From: Pseudomonas fluorescens
GTDB lineage: Bacteria; Pseudomonadota; Gammaproteobacteria; Pseudomonadales; Pseudomonadaceae
Direction of reading: 5' to 3'
Assembly: GCF_902498065.1 (NCBI RefSeq)
Contig: NZ_CABVIR010000007.1
Coordinates: 273,160 to 337,159, forward strand
Length of the DNA: 64,000 nt
The position numbers and the translations under genes are program-made. The notes below the pieces were generated by a model, which saw nothing but the letters and a program-made list of their open reading frames with translations, had not been told where the DNA came from and ran no database searches. Positions 49,589 to 57,840 of this stretch are shown here, one piece after another (positions within the stretch are counted from its first letter, which is position 1; each line of letters starts with the position of its first letter).

Positions 49589-50779
49589 ATGACCGCCGCC
49601 TGCCTGATGAGCACTTACCAACCTCTGGCGCTGAGTTTCAGCAAAGGCCTGGGCACGCGACTGTGGGATCAGGCCGGTCGTGAATACCTGGACGCGGTAG
49701 CGGGCGTGGCGGTGACCAATGTCGGTCACTCCCACCCCAAAATCGTCTCCGCCATCAGCGAACAGGCCGGCCTGCTGCTGCACACCTCCAACCTGTACAG
49801 CATCGATTGGCAGCAGCGGCTGGCGCAGAAACTGACGCGGTTGGCGGGCATGGAGCGGGCCTTTTTCAACAACTCCGGTGCCGAAGCCAACGAGACCGCG
49901 TTGAAACTGGCACGCCTGCATGGCTGGCACAAAGGCATCGAACAGCCCTTGGTGGTCGTCATGGAAAACGCCTTCCATGGCCGGACGCTCGGCACGCTGT
50001 CCGCCAGCGATGGCCCGGCTGTACGCCTGGGTTTCAACGAACTGCCGGGGGATTTCGTCAAAGTGCCATTCGGCGACATCAAGGCGTTGGACACGGTACA
50101 GCAGGCCCACGGCGCAAGAATCGTGGCCATCCTAATGGAGCCGATTCAGGGGGAAAGCGGTGTGCAATTGGCTCCGCCGGGTTACCTCAAAGCCGTGCGT
50201 GACCTGTGTAACCGGCGCGGGTGGCTGATGATGCTCGACGAAATCCAGACCGGCATCGGCCGCACCGGCCAGTGGTTTGCGTTCCAGCACGAAGGCATTG
50301 TTCCGGATGTCATGACCCTGGCCAAAGGCCTCGGCAATGGTGTCCCTATCGGCGCTTGCCTGGCCCGGGGCAAAGCCGCCGACCTCTTCACCCCCGGCAG
50401 CCACGGCAGCACCTTCGGCGGCAATCCACTGGCCTGCCGTGTGGGTTGCACCGTGCTCGACATCATCGAAGAACAGAGCTTGCGGGAAAACGCCAAAGTG
50501 CAGGGCGAACGCTTGCTCGACAGATTGCGCATAGAGCTGGCCGATGACCCGAACATACTGGCCATCCGTGGCCAGGGCCTGATGATCGGCATCGAACTCA
50601 AGCAACCGATTCGCGACCTGACCCTGATCGCCGCCCGGGATCACGGTTTGTTGATCAACGTCACACGGGGCAAGACCATTCGCCTGCTGCCGCCGCTGAC
50701 GATTGATGAGCGGGAGGTGGAGATGATTGTCAGAGGGGTTTGTCGGGCCGTGAGTGCGTCCAGACTTTTTACTCAGTAA
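49589..50779 (+). CDS. Class III aminotransferase, acetylornithine aminotransferase-like
   Basis: A 396-residue PLP enzyme of the ArgD/ornithine aminotransferase class. Visible features are NNSGAEANETALK, ENAFHGRTLGTLS, the PLP-ring Asp in MLDEIQTGIGRTG and the Schiff-base Lys in TLAKGLGNGVPIGA. I use the ATG at 49589 with GGAG 9 bases upstream; earlier ATG/TTG codons exist. No arg genes are adjacent, so it may be a catabolic or secondary copy controlled by the divergent LysR protein. Its 3' end overlaps the convergent yoeB by 7 bases. Confidence 0.87.
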   Translation: MTAACLMSTYQPLALSFSKGLGTRLWDQAGREYLDAVAGVAVTNVGHSHPKIVSAISEQAGLLLHTSNLYSIDWQQRLAQKLTRLAGMERAFFNNSGAEANETALKLARLHGWHKGIEQPLVVVMENAFHGRTLGTLSASDGPAVRLGFNELPGDFVKVPFGDIKALDTVQQAHGARIVAILMEPIQGESGVQLAPPGYLKAVRDLCNRRGWLMMLDEIQTGIGRTGQWFAFQHEGIVPDVMTLAKGLGNGVPIGACLARGKAADLFTPGSHGSTFGGNPLACRVGCTVLDIIEEQSLRENAKVQGERLLDRLRIELADDPNILAIRGQGLMIGIELKQPIRDLTLIAARDHGLLINVTRGKTIRLLPPLTIDEREVEMIVRGVCRAVSASRLFTQ

Positions 50780-51027
50780 TGATATCGACACATCACAACG
50801 CGTATCTCATCGTCCTCAACTGCGTATACCAGCCGATGCTCGCCGGTTATTCGACGAGACCAGAAACCGCTCAAGTTGTGTTTGAGCGGTTCTGGCTTTC
50901 CGAGTCCGTCGAACGGCTCACGCTGAATAGATTTGATCAGGAGATTGATTCGTTTGAGCCCGGCCTTATCGTTTTGCTGGAACCACAAATAGTCTTCCCA
51001 ACCTTCAGGAGTGAACTCAATATTCAT
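50773..51027 (-). CDS. yoeB: Toxin YoeB (ribosome-dependent mRNA interferase)
   Basis: YoeB cleaves mRNA at the ribosomal A site when its antitoxin is degraded. At 84 residues it matches the E. coli protein in length and retains the catalytic residues: Glu in KPEPLKHNLSG, Arg in GEHRLVYAV, and the penultimate His in CRYHY. The start overlaps the yefM stop (ATGA), giving toxin-antitoxin coupling. Confidence 0.95.
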   Translation of the reverse strand: MNIEFTPEGWEDYLWFQQNDKAGLKRINLLIKSIQREPFDGLGKPEPLKHNLSGFWSRRITGEHRLVYAVEDDEIRVVMCRYHY

Positions 51028-51278
51028 TCTTCGATGAGTTGCCTGGTTTTGGTTTTCCCTGCACGCAGGTTGCCGATTGATTTGATCAGTCGTTCAGCAT
51101 TGGCAGGGGAGCGGAGCAGGTAAGCAGTTTCTTCGAGGGCGTTGTATTCCGCCAGAGACATCATCACCACGGGTTCGCCTTTCTGGCGAGTGACCAACAA
51201 TGGAGCGCGGTCATCATTGACCCGATCCATGGTTTCCGCGAGGTGCGCTCGTGCGGTGGTGTAGTTGATGGTTTGCAT
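51024..51278 (-). CDS. yefM: Antitoxin YefM (Phd/YefM family)
   Basis: YefM binds and neutralises YoeB and represses its own operon. It has 84 residues from the ATG giving MQTINYTTARAHLAETMDRV; the longer open frame upstream has no family similarity. The N-terminal Phd fold (PLLVTRQKGEPVVMMSLAEYNALEET) is followed by a toxin-binding C-terminal tail. A TGTACA-type operator lies 28 bases upstream. Confidence 0.94.
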   Translation of the reverse strand: MQTINYTTARAHLAETMDRVNDDRAPLLVTRQKGEPVVMMSLAEYNALEETAYLLRSPANAERLIKSIGNLRAGKTKTRQLIEE

Positions 51279-51305
51279 GTTGTAGTCCTCGCTCAATGCA
51301 AAGAA

Positions 51306-51323
51306 CGTACAGAAATGAGTACA
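51306..51323. promoter_or_regulatory. YefM operator-like paired hexamers
   Basis: CGTACA (51306-51311) and AGTACA (51318-51323) each differ by one base from TGTACA and their centres are 12 bases apart, the geometry described for the E. coli YefM operator. They lie just upstream of the yefM start on its promoter side. Confidence 0.55.
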
Positions 51324-51440
51324 GGATGACAAGGCGATACCTACGAATGGTCGTTACGCGGACGACGCATCTACGTTTGTGAAGAGTATCGCTGAGTGTC
51401 CTTCGAGACGTTTCCGTGATCGATGTAATCCATCTCCGAT

Positions 51441-51947
51441 TTAAAAGCCATCCCTTGCCCGGGTTTTCCCGAACGCTGTGATCTCGGAGCGATTCATCAG
51501 TTTGATTTTTGAACCTGCGAAACCTTTGAACAACTGCTGATGCGTGGCAAACCCACTGGAGCCTTCGCGTGTACGGTAACTGTTGGCCCAGTCGAGCAAG
51601 GCATTCAACAACTTGTCCTGCTCGTCCCGCTGCGCCTCGCGCCGGCGAATATTGGCCACGCATTCTTCATCGTCAACACACAGCCAGATCAACGCCGTGG
51701 CCCTGTGGATAAGTTCGCTGACGATCCAGCCGTAAACACCTTCGATGACCCAGCGCTCTTCATCTGCCGCGATCCGCGCCATGCCCAATGCCTCGGCGCG
51801 GGGACGGGCGATGCTGTGTTCGTCGGATAGCCAGTGAAGCGTGTCCAGATCAACCCAGGGTATTTGCAGTCGCCCGGCCAATCGCTCGGCCAGCCAGCTC
51901 TTGCCGGAACCGGAATTGCCGATGATCAGGGTTCGGGTGAGATCCAT
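51441..51947 (-). CDS. P-loop nucleotide kinase-like protein
   Basis: A 168-residue adenylate-kinase-like protein (AAA_17/FlaR-like 'topology modulation' type). Walker A is IGNSGSGKSWLAERLA at the N-terminus, followed by VDLDTLHW (acidic substrate-site pattern) and an RRREAQRDEQDKLL lid-like basic region. Substrate unknown. It is monocistronic. Confidence 0.78.
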   Translation of the reverse strand: MDLTRTLIIGNSGSGKSWLAERLAGRLQIPWVDLDTLHWLSDEHSIARPRAEALGMARIAADEERWVIEGVYGWIVSELIHRATALIWLCVDDEECVANIRRREAQRDEQDKLLNALLDWANSYRTREGSSGFATHQQLFKGFAGSKIKLMNRSEITAFGKTRARDGF

Positions 51948-51963
51948 AAATCACCACGATCTA

Positions 51964-51990
51964 CTGTAGGAGCCAGCGTGCTCGCGATGC
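51964..51990. repeat. Single degenerate REP half
   Basis: TGTAGGAGCCAGCGTGCTCG followed by CGATGCCG, a single REP arm without a nearby inverted partner, between the kinase and phosphatase genes. Confidence 0.65.
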
Positions 51991-52011
51991 CGACTACTCG
52001 GTCTCTCGCCT

Positions 52012-53934
52012 TCAATCCTCAACCTCAGGCGCCACCATCCGCGTCTTCGGCGACCCATCCGAGTTGTGCTGATATATCGCCTGCGGCTGTCCTTTCTCAT
52101 TAAAGAACACCTGCCCGATCCCCGCCGAATTCCACAACCGTTCACCCGCCTCGGCATGCTCCGGAACGTGCGGCACGATGCGCATCCGTCGGCGCTTGGT
52201 CAGCCAGTTCAGCGGCGAGCGCGGGGAATAGAGCCAGCGATTGAGCCGGTCGAACCATTCAAGCAGCGCCGGTGGAAATTCGTTCTTGATGCCGCTGCTG
52301 GTGATCTGCCAGATCCTCGGGCCGGCCTTGCGGTGTCGGATCAGCACTTCATAGACGAAGGAATAATGCACATCGCCTGACAGCACCACGTAGTTACCCG
52401 GCGTACGCGAGTGTCGGAAAATGTTCAGGATCACCTGCGCTGCGCCGCGATGGGCCATCCAGTTTTCGGCGTCCACCAGCAGCGGATATCCGAACCAGCT
52501 GAACACCCGTTGCACGGTTTCGATCAGCTTCACGCCGAAAACCGGTGCCGGCGAAACGATGATCGCCGACGGATGATCCAGCAATTCCTGTTGCAGTTCA
52601 CTCAGGGCTTCCCAATCCAGAAGCCCCGAGGGCTGCTTGAGCGTCATCTCACTGCGCCAGCGCCGGGTGCGGGTGTCGAGCACCACCATCGCCGGAGTGG
52701 TCGGCAACACGTAATGCCAGTGCTGAAACTTCAACAGCTCATCGATCAAGGCATCCTGCACCGGGCTGTCGAGATAGCCATCGTCCCCGGTCGCGCTGAA
52801 ACCGTCCGTCTTCTCCAGCAACGTGCCGAATGCATCCGGGTTGTTGCCCCAGCCTTGGCACAACATGTAAGCGATCAGCGCATTGCCGATGATGCGCTTG
52901 GAGAACGGATGGCCGTAGGCCGTTTCCTCCCATTGCGCGGAAAGATTCCAGTCATCGGTAATATCGTGGTCGTCGAAAATCATCAGGCACGGCAGATGCG
53001 CGAAGGCGCGGGCGACGCCGCCCAGACCGGCCTTGAAGCCATCGATGCGCGTCTGTTCAAGCGCATAACGCTCGCGTCGTTCGGGAATCAGTTTCGGCGG
53101 TTTTGGCGCGATCAGCGTCCAGGGTGTCGGTGACCACACCAGCAGGTACATGGCCATGACTTCCGCGAACGTCACCAGATGATTGTCGGCGCTGCTGCTG
53201 GTGAAAATCGGCTTGCGCGCACCGCCGAAAAATCGCTCGCGCAGGGTTTCGTTACTCTGCAGCGCCGGTAACAAATCCGCACGATGGTAATAACTGGCCG
53301 CATGCTCATAGAGCTTGGCGCTGTCGCTGACCACCGCGCCTTCGAGGTGTTCGCCGAACAACCCCAGCCGCGCGATCAAGGCATGAATGGCCCGCAACAT
53401 CGGCCCGGCGACATCGTCGGCGTACACCTGATCGCCACTCATCATCAACAGCGCCGGGCGCTCAGTCGCTTCATGTTCCGAGGCCAGCAAGCGATCGACA
53501 CAGAGCAAGCCGTCGGCAGCGGGATGATGAGGTTTGCGGCAGGAGCCATGCAGTAGTTGATCGATCCGCGAGCGCAAAACGAAATTCGGCGATCCTGCCT
53601 CACCGTACAACAAATGCGGTGCCCACTCGGCGATGCCCGTCATCGCATCATCAATCAGCAGGTCGTACTCGATCAGCGTGTCGCAGGGCAGGGCGGTGTC
53701 CAGCGGCACATCGATCAAATGGATGAAAGCATGAGTACCGACCGGGATGATCGTGCATTGCCCGGCATCAAGGCGAATGTCGCCAACACCTTGCAGACGC
53801 AACGTCAGCGACAACGCCCGGCTTCCTACCAGCCACAGCACCAGCCGCGCAGGCTCCAGCCGCCGCAGCAGGGGGCCGACCAGGACCGGTGGCAGTGAGG
53901 TGCAATCGTCAGGCAAAGGCAGTGATTCGGACAT
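52012..53934 (-). CDS. PhoD-like alkaline phosphatase-family metallophosphatase
   Basis: A 640-residue protein of the PhoD/metallophosphatase D superfamily, which hydrolyses phosphodiesters or monoesters with Fe/Ca. The metal-binding motifs are MSGDQVYADDVAG near residue 165, LMIFDDHDITDDWNLS near residue 320, and VVLSGDVHYSFVYE near residue 520. It lacks a Tat or Sec signal, unlike secreted PhoD, so it is probably cytoplasmic. The N-terminal 130 residues form a beta-rich domain. Physiological substrate unknown. Confidence 0.85.
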   Translation of the reverse strand: MSESLPLPDDCTSLPPVLVGPLLRRLEPARLVLWLVGSRALSLTLRLQGVGDIRLDAGQCTIIPVGTHAFIHLIDVPLDTALPCDTLIEYDLLIDDAMTGIAEWAPHLLYGEAGSPNFVLRSRIDQLLHGSCRKPHHPAADGLLCVDRLLASEHEATERPALLMMSGDQVYADDVAGPMLRAIHALIARLGLFGEHLEGAVVSDSAKLYEHAASYYHRADLLPALQSNETLRERFFGGARKPIFTSSSADNHLVTFAEVMAMYLLVWSPTPWTLIAPKPPKLIPERRERYALEQTRIDGFKAGLGGVARAFAHLPCLMIFDDHDITDDWNLSAQWEETAYGHPFSKRIIGNALIAYMLCQGWGNNPDAFGTLLEKTDGFSATGDDGYLDSPVQDALIDELLKFQHWHYVLPTTPAMVVLDTRTRRWRSEMTLKQPSGLLDWEALSELQQELLDHPSAIIVSPAPVFGVKLIETVQRVFSWFGYPLLVDAENWMAHRGAAQVILNIFRHSRTPGNYVVLSGDVHYSFVYEVLIRHRKAGPRIWQITSSGIKNEFPPALLEWFDRLNRWLYSPRSPLNWLTKRRRMRIVPHVPEHAEAGERLWNSAGIGQVFFNEKGQPQAIYQHNSDGSPKTRMVAPEVED

Positions 53935-54118
53935 CCGGGTTCAAGACTCTTGGCGCACAGGTCGGCGATGATAACGCAGGTCGCTGCCGATGCCTGCGGT
54001 GCAATGCGTGGCGAGGGTGATGGAAGAGGTGATCAACCGCTGAATTCGCCAGGCAGGCTACAGTGAACGTGTCACGCCGTTTGCGGTGTGCACAGGTATG
54101 GATTCGAGGAGCATCAAC

Positions 54119-54571
54119 ATGAACAGACTTATCCTGCCGGTACTGACGCTTATGATCGCCGCGCAATCCCCGGCGTACGCGATCAACGACAAGTACCGCA
54201 AGCAACTTGAGCAGTCCGGTTGCACCCAAATGAGCGAACTTCAGGGCTGCGATATCCACAAGAGCAAAGCGGAAAACGCCAAGGCCGGATTTACCAACCC
54301 AGCGGCGGACAGCACAAGCACCCAGACGCCTTATGCCGGGCAATGGGTCGCGAAGAGCGATGCCGGCGCGACCGTTGCCACGATTCGTATCGATGCCAAG
54401 GAACAGGTCTGGGTGAACGGTAAGCGGGTCAACGCGAAACGCACCGATGGCGCGCTGCAATTCAAGCAGGGAATGATCACCTTCACGATTCAAGGTGATC
54501 GACGGCTGACGGGGGAGGATTACTGGATGGACAGTGATGCCGGGACCCGAGGGCCGATCGAGATTGAGTAG
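54119..54571 (+). CDS. Small exported protein of unknown function
   Basis: A 150-residue protein with a clear signal peptide (MNRLILPVLTLMIAAQSPAYA, residues 1-21). Two Cys (about residues 36 and 44) lie near the mature N-terminus and could form a disulfide. The C-terminal half is beta-rich. No family recognised. GAGGA lies 8 bases before the ATG. It is divergent from the PhoD-like gene. Confidence 0.7.
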   Translation: MNRLILPVLTLMIAAQSPAYAINDKYRKQLEQSGCTQMSELQGCDIHKSKAENAKAGFTNPAADSTSTQTPYAGQWVAKSDAGATVATIRIDAKEQVWVNGKRVNAKRTDGALQFKQGMITFTIQGDRRLTGEDYWMDSDAGTRGPIEIE

Positions 54572-54609
54572 CCTGCCTGTGAATACAAATACCGACTCCT
54601 CTACACAAA

Positions 54610-54709
54610 CCCTGTGGGAGCGAGCCTGCTCGCGATGAGGGCAGTACATTCAGCATGAGTGCTGACTGAACTGACGCTATCGCCGGCAACCCGGTCTCGC
54701 TCCCACAGG
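54610..54709. repeat. REP doublet between the exported protein and formate dehydrogenase genes
   Basis: Inverted arms CCCTGTGGGAGCGAGCCTGC and a diverged partner ending GGTCTCGCTCCCACAGG, with a small inner palindrome (TTCAGCATGAGTGCTGA). It lies between convergent genes. Confidence 0.85.
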
Positions 54710-54739
54710 TTTTTCAGCCAAACTTAAGTTCGTGTAAAC

Positions 54740-54961
54740 CTAAGCCTCCCAACCCGCCCCACTGACCGCCTCTTGCGCCAACGGATGCAAATCCGCCCCG
54801 TGATGTTCCGTCTGCCAGGCCAGCAATTCCTTGCGCATGCCCGGCGTCCAGTACATCTGCAGATGATTACGCACACCGAGCACGGCCGCTTTCTGGTCCG
54901 GTTCAGTGGCGAAATACTGGGCGATCTGGTTGACCATCTTGATCAGGTTTTCAGTGCTCAT
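54740..54961 (-). CDS. fdsD: Formate dehydrogenase delta subunit
   Basis: A 73-residue small subunit of soluble NAD-dependent formate dehydrogenase. It matches the FdsD pattern (LIKMVNQIAQYFATEP near the start, then VRNHLQMYWTPGMR). The ATG overlaps the stop of the alpha-subunit gene (ATGA). FdsD is thought to assist assembly of the holoenzyme. Unlike many fds operons there is no fdsC/fdhD gene between alpha and delta. Confidence 0.9.
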   Translation of the reverse strand: MSTENLIKMVNQIAQYFATEPDQKAAVLGVRNHLQMYWTPGMRKELLAWQTEHHGADLHPLAQEAVSGAGWEA

Positions 54962-57840
54962 CGGCGCACCTCCGCTTTAGCGCCACGGGCCTGACGGCGC
55001 TCCTTGAGCAAGCGGTCCTGTTCGTCGCTGAAGGCCTGATAGCGTTTTTGCCACTCGGACGGGTGGTAGACGCGGCTGACCTCCACGGCGGTGACCTTGT
55101 ACTCCGGACAGTTGGTGGCCCAGTCGGAGTTGTCGGTGGTGATCACGTTGGCTCCCGATTCAGGGAAGTGGAAGGTGGTGTACACCACGCCCGGGGCGAC
55201 CCGTTCGGTGACCCGCGCACGCAGCACGGTCTGGCCGGCGCGGCTGCCGATGCCGACCCAGTCGCCTTCGTTGATGCCACGGCTCTCGGCGTCGGTCGGG
55301 TGGATTTCCAGACGGTCTTCGTCGTGCCAGGCGACGTTCTCGGTGCGCCGGGTTTGCGCCCCGACGTTGTACTGGCTGAGGATGCGCCCGGTGGTCAGCA
55401 GCAGCGGATAGCGGTTGTTGACCTTCTCCTCGGTGGGCACGTAGCCGGTGAGCATGAAGCGTCCCTTGCCACGCACGAATTGCTCGATGTGCATGGTCGG
55501 CGTGCCGTCCGGTGCCGCAGCGTTGCATGGCCATTGCAGGCTGCCGTGGCGGTCCAGTTCGGCGTAGCTGACGTTGGTGAAGGTCGGCGTCAGGCTGGCG
55601 ATTTCATCCATGATTTCCGATGGGTGTTTGTAGTGCATCGGGTAGCCGAGGGCATTGGCCAGGGCCACGGTGCCTTCCCAGTCGGCCTTGCCGCCCAGAG
55701 GGTCCATGACTTTGCGTACCCGCGAAATGCGTCGCTCGGCGTTGGTGAAAGTGCCGTCCTTCTCCAGGAACGAAGCGCCCGGCAGGAACACGTGGGCGAA
55801 CCTGGCGGTTTCGTTGAGGAAAATGTCCTGCACCACCACGCATTCCATGGCCGACAGCGCCGCCGTGACGTGCTGGGTGTTCGGATCGCTCTGGGCAATG
55901 TCCTCGCCTTGGCAATACAAGCCCTTGAAACTGCCGGCCAGCGCCGACTCGAACATGTTCGGAATGCGCAGGCCCGGATCGGCTTGCAAGGTGACGTTCC
56001 ACGCCTGCTCAAATTGGGTCCGCACCACCTCGTTGGAAATGTGCCGGTAGCCGGGCAACTCGTGGGGGAAGGAGCCCATGTCGCAGGAGCCCTGCACGTT
56101 GTTCTGTCCACGCAACGGGTTCACGCCCACGCCTTCGCGGCCGATGTTGCCGGTGGCCATGGCCAGGTTGGCGATGCCCATGACGGCGGTGCTGCCCTGG
56201 CTGTGCTCGGTGATACCGAGGCCGTAATAGATCGCAGCGTTGCCGCCGTTGGCGTACAGACGGGCCGCCGCACGGATATCGGCAGCGGGCACGCCGCAGA
56301 TCGGGCTAAGCACTTCCGGCGCGTTTTCGGCGCGGCTGACGAACTCGCTCCAGCGGGCGAAATCGCTGCCCTCGCAACGGGCGTCGATAAAGGCCTGGTC
56401 TTGCAGGCCTTCGGTGATGATCACATGGGCCAAGGCGTTGAGCATGGCGACGTTGGTGCCCGGCCGCAAGGCCAGGTGCAGCTCGGCGCGGGCATGCACC
56501 GAGTCCACCAGATCAATACGGCGAGGGTCGATGACAATCAGCCGCGCACCTTCACGCAGGCGGCGTTTGAGCTGCGAGGCGAACACCGGGTGGGCGTCAC
56601 TCGGGTTGGCGCCCATCACCAGAATTACGTCGGCCTGCATCACCGAGTCGAAACTCTGGGTGCCGGCGGACTCGCCCAAGGTTTGTTTCAAGCCATAACC
56701 GGTCGGCGAGTGGCAGACCCGCGCACAGGTGTCGACGTTGTTGTTGCCAAACGCGGCGCGCACCAGTTTCTGCACCAGATAGGTTTCTTCGTTGGTGCAG
56801 CGGCTGGAGGTGATGCCGCCAATGGAGTCGCGGCCATATTTCTGCTGTAACCGACGGAATTCGCTGGCGGCATAAGTCACCGCTTCATCCCAGCTGACTT
56901 CCTGCCAAGGGTCGTTGATGTGGCTGCGAATCATCGGTTTGGTGATGCGATCCGGGTGGGTGGCGTAGCCCCACGCGAAGCGTCCTTTGACGCACGAGTG
57001 GCCATGGTTGGCCTGACCGTTTTTGTCTGGAACCATGCGCACCAGCGTGTCGCCTTTCATCTCGGCGCGGAACGAGCAGCCCACGCCGCAATAGGCGCAG
57101 GTGGTGATCACGCTGCGTTCCGGCTGACCCAGTTCGACCACGCTTTTTTCCATCAGCGTCGCGGTCGGGCAGGCCTGCACACAGGCGCCGCAGGACACGC
57201 ATTCCGAATCGAGGAAGTTATCCCCACCGGCGGCAGCCACGCGGGACTCAAAGCCACGTCCGGTAATGGTCAGGGCAAAGGTGCCTTGGGTTTCTTCGCA
57301 GGCGCGCACGCAGCGGTTGCAGACGATGCACTTGCTCGGGTCGTAATCGAAGTAGGGGTTGGACGTGTCTTTCTTGTCGTCCAGATGGTTCTCGCCTTCA
57401 TAGCCGTAACGCACCTCGCGCAGGCCGACCTGACCGGCCACGGTTTGTAGCTCGCAATTGCCGTTGGCCGAGCAGGTCAGGCAGTCCAGCGGGTGATCGG
57501 AGATGTACAGCTCCATGACGTTGCGCCGCAGGGTCGCGAGCTTCGGCGTCTGCGTGTGCACGGTCATGCCTTCAGTGACCGGCGTGGTGCAGGACGCCGG
57601 GTAGCCGCGCATCCCGTCGATTTCCACCAGGCACATGCGGCAGGAGCCGAACGCTTCGAGGCTGTCGGTGGCGCACAGTTTCGGAATCGTGGTGCCCAGC
57701 AGCGCGGCGGCGCGCATCACCGAGGTGCCTTCGGGCACGCTGATGCTGCGGCCGTCGATGTTCAGGGTGACTTGCACGTCGCTGTCGCGGTGCGGGGTGC
57801 CCAGGTCGATATCGGTTTTCGGGTCGAAGAGAGTAATCAT
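54958..57840 (-). CDS. fdsA: NAD-dependent formate dehydrogenase alpha (catalytic) subunit
   Basis: The molybdenum/tungsten bis-MGD subunit that oxidises formate to CO2. I use the ATG (MITLFDPKTD) that overlaps the beta-subunit stop, giving 960 residues; the frame is open a further 40 codons. From the N-terminus: a 2Fe-2S plant-type ferredoxin domain (CRMC region), a His-ligated 4Fe-4S motif (HPLDCLTCSANGNCELQ), two further 4Fe-4S motifs (CIVCNRCVRACEETQ and CVSCGACVQACPT), a 4Fe-4S proximal motif (CAYCGVGC), and the catalytic Cys-His in ARVCHSPTGYG. Cysteine, not selenocysteine, is at the active site. Confidence 0.95.
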   Translation of the reverse strand: MITLFDPKTDIDLGTPHRDSDVQVTLNIDGRSISVPEGTSVMRAAALLGTTIPKLCATDSLEAFGSCRMCLVEIDGMRGYPASCTTPVTEGMTVHTQTPKLATLRRNVMELYISDHPLDCLTCSANGNCELQTVAGQVGLREVRYGYEGENHLDDKKDTSNPYFDYDPSKCIVCNRCVRACEETQGTFALTITGRGFESRVAAAGGDNFLDSECVSCGACVQACPTATLMEKSVVELGQPERSVITTCAYCGVGCSFRAEMKGDTLVRMVPDKNGQANHGHSCVKGRFAWGYATHPDRITKPMIRSHINDPWQEVSWDEAVTYAASEFRRLQQKYGRDSIGGITSSRCTNEETYLVQKLVRAAFGNNNVDTCARVCHSPTGYGLKQTLGESAGTQSFDSVMQADVILVMGANPSDAHPVFASQLKRRLREGARLIVIDPRRIDLVDSVHARAELHLALRPGTNVAMLNALAHVIITEGLQDQAFIDARCEGSDFARWSEFVSRAENAPEVLSPICGVPAADIRAAARLYANGGNAAIYYGLGITEHSQGSTAVMGIANLAMATGNIGREGVGVNPLRGQNNVQGSCDMGSFPHELPGYRHISNEVVRTQFEQAWNVTLQADPGLRIPNMFESALAGSFKGLYCQGEDIAQSDPNTQHVTAALSAMECVVVQDIFLNETARFAHVFLPGASFLEKDGTFTNAERRISRVRKVMDPLGGKADWEGTVALANALGYPMHYKHPSEIMDEIASLTPTFTNVSYAELDRHGSLQWPCNAAAPDGTPTMHIEQFVRGKGRFMLTGYVPTEEKVNNRYPLLLTTGRILSQYNVGAQTRRTENVAWHDEDRLEIHPTDAESRGINEGDWVGIGSRAGQTVLRARVTERVAPGVVYTTFHFPESGANVITTDNSDWATNCPEYKVTAVEVSRVYHPSEWQKRYQAFSDEQDRLLKERRQARGAKAEVRR

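Noticed and set aside
55048..56850. 600-codon plus-strand frame opposite the formate dehydrogenase alpha gene
   Set aside because: Antisense shadow; the minus-strand gene carries all the cofactor motifs.
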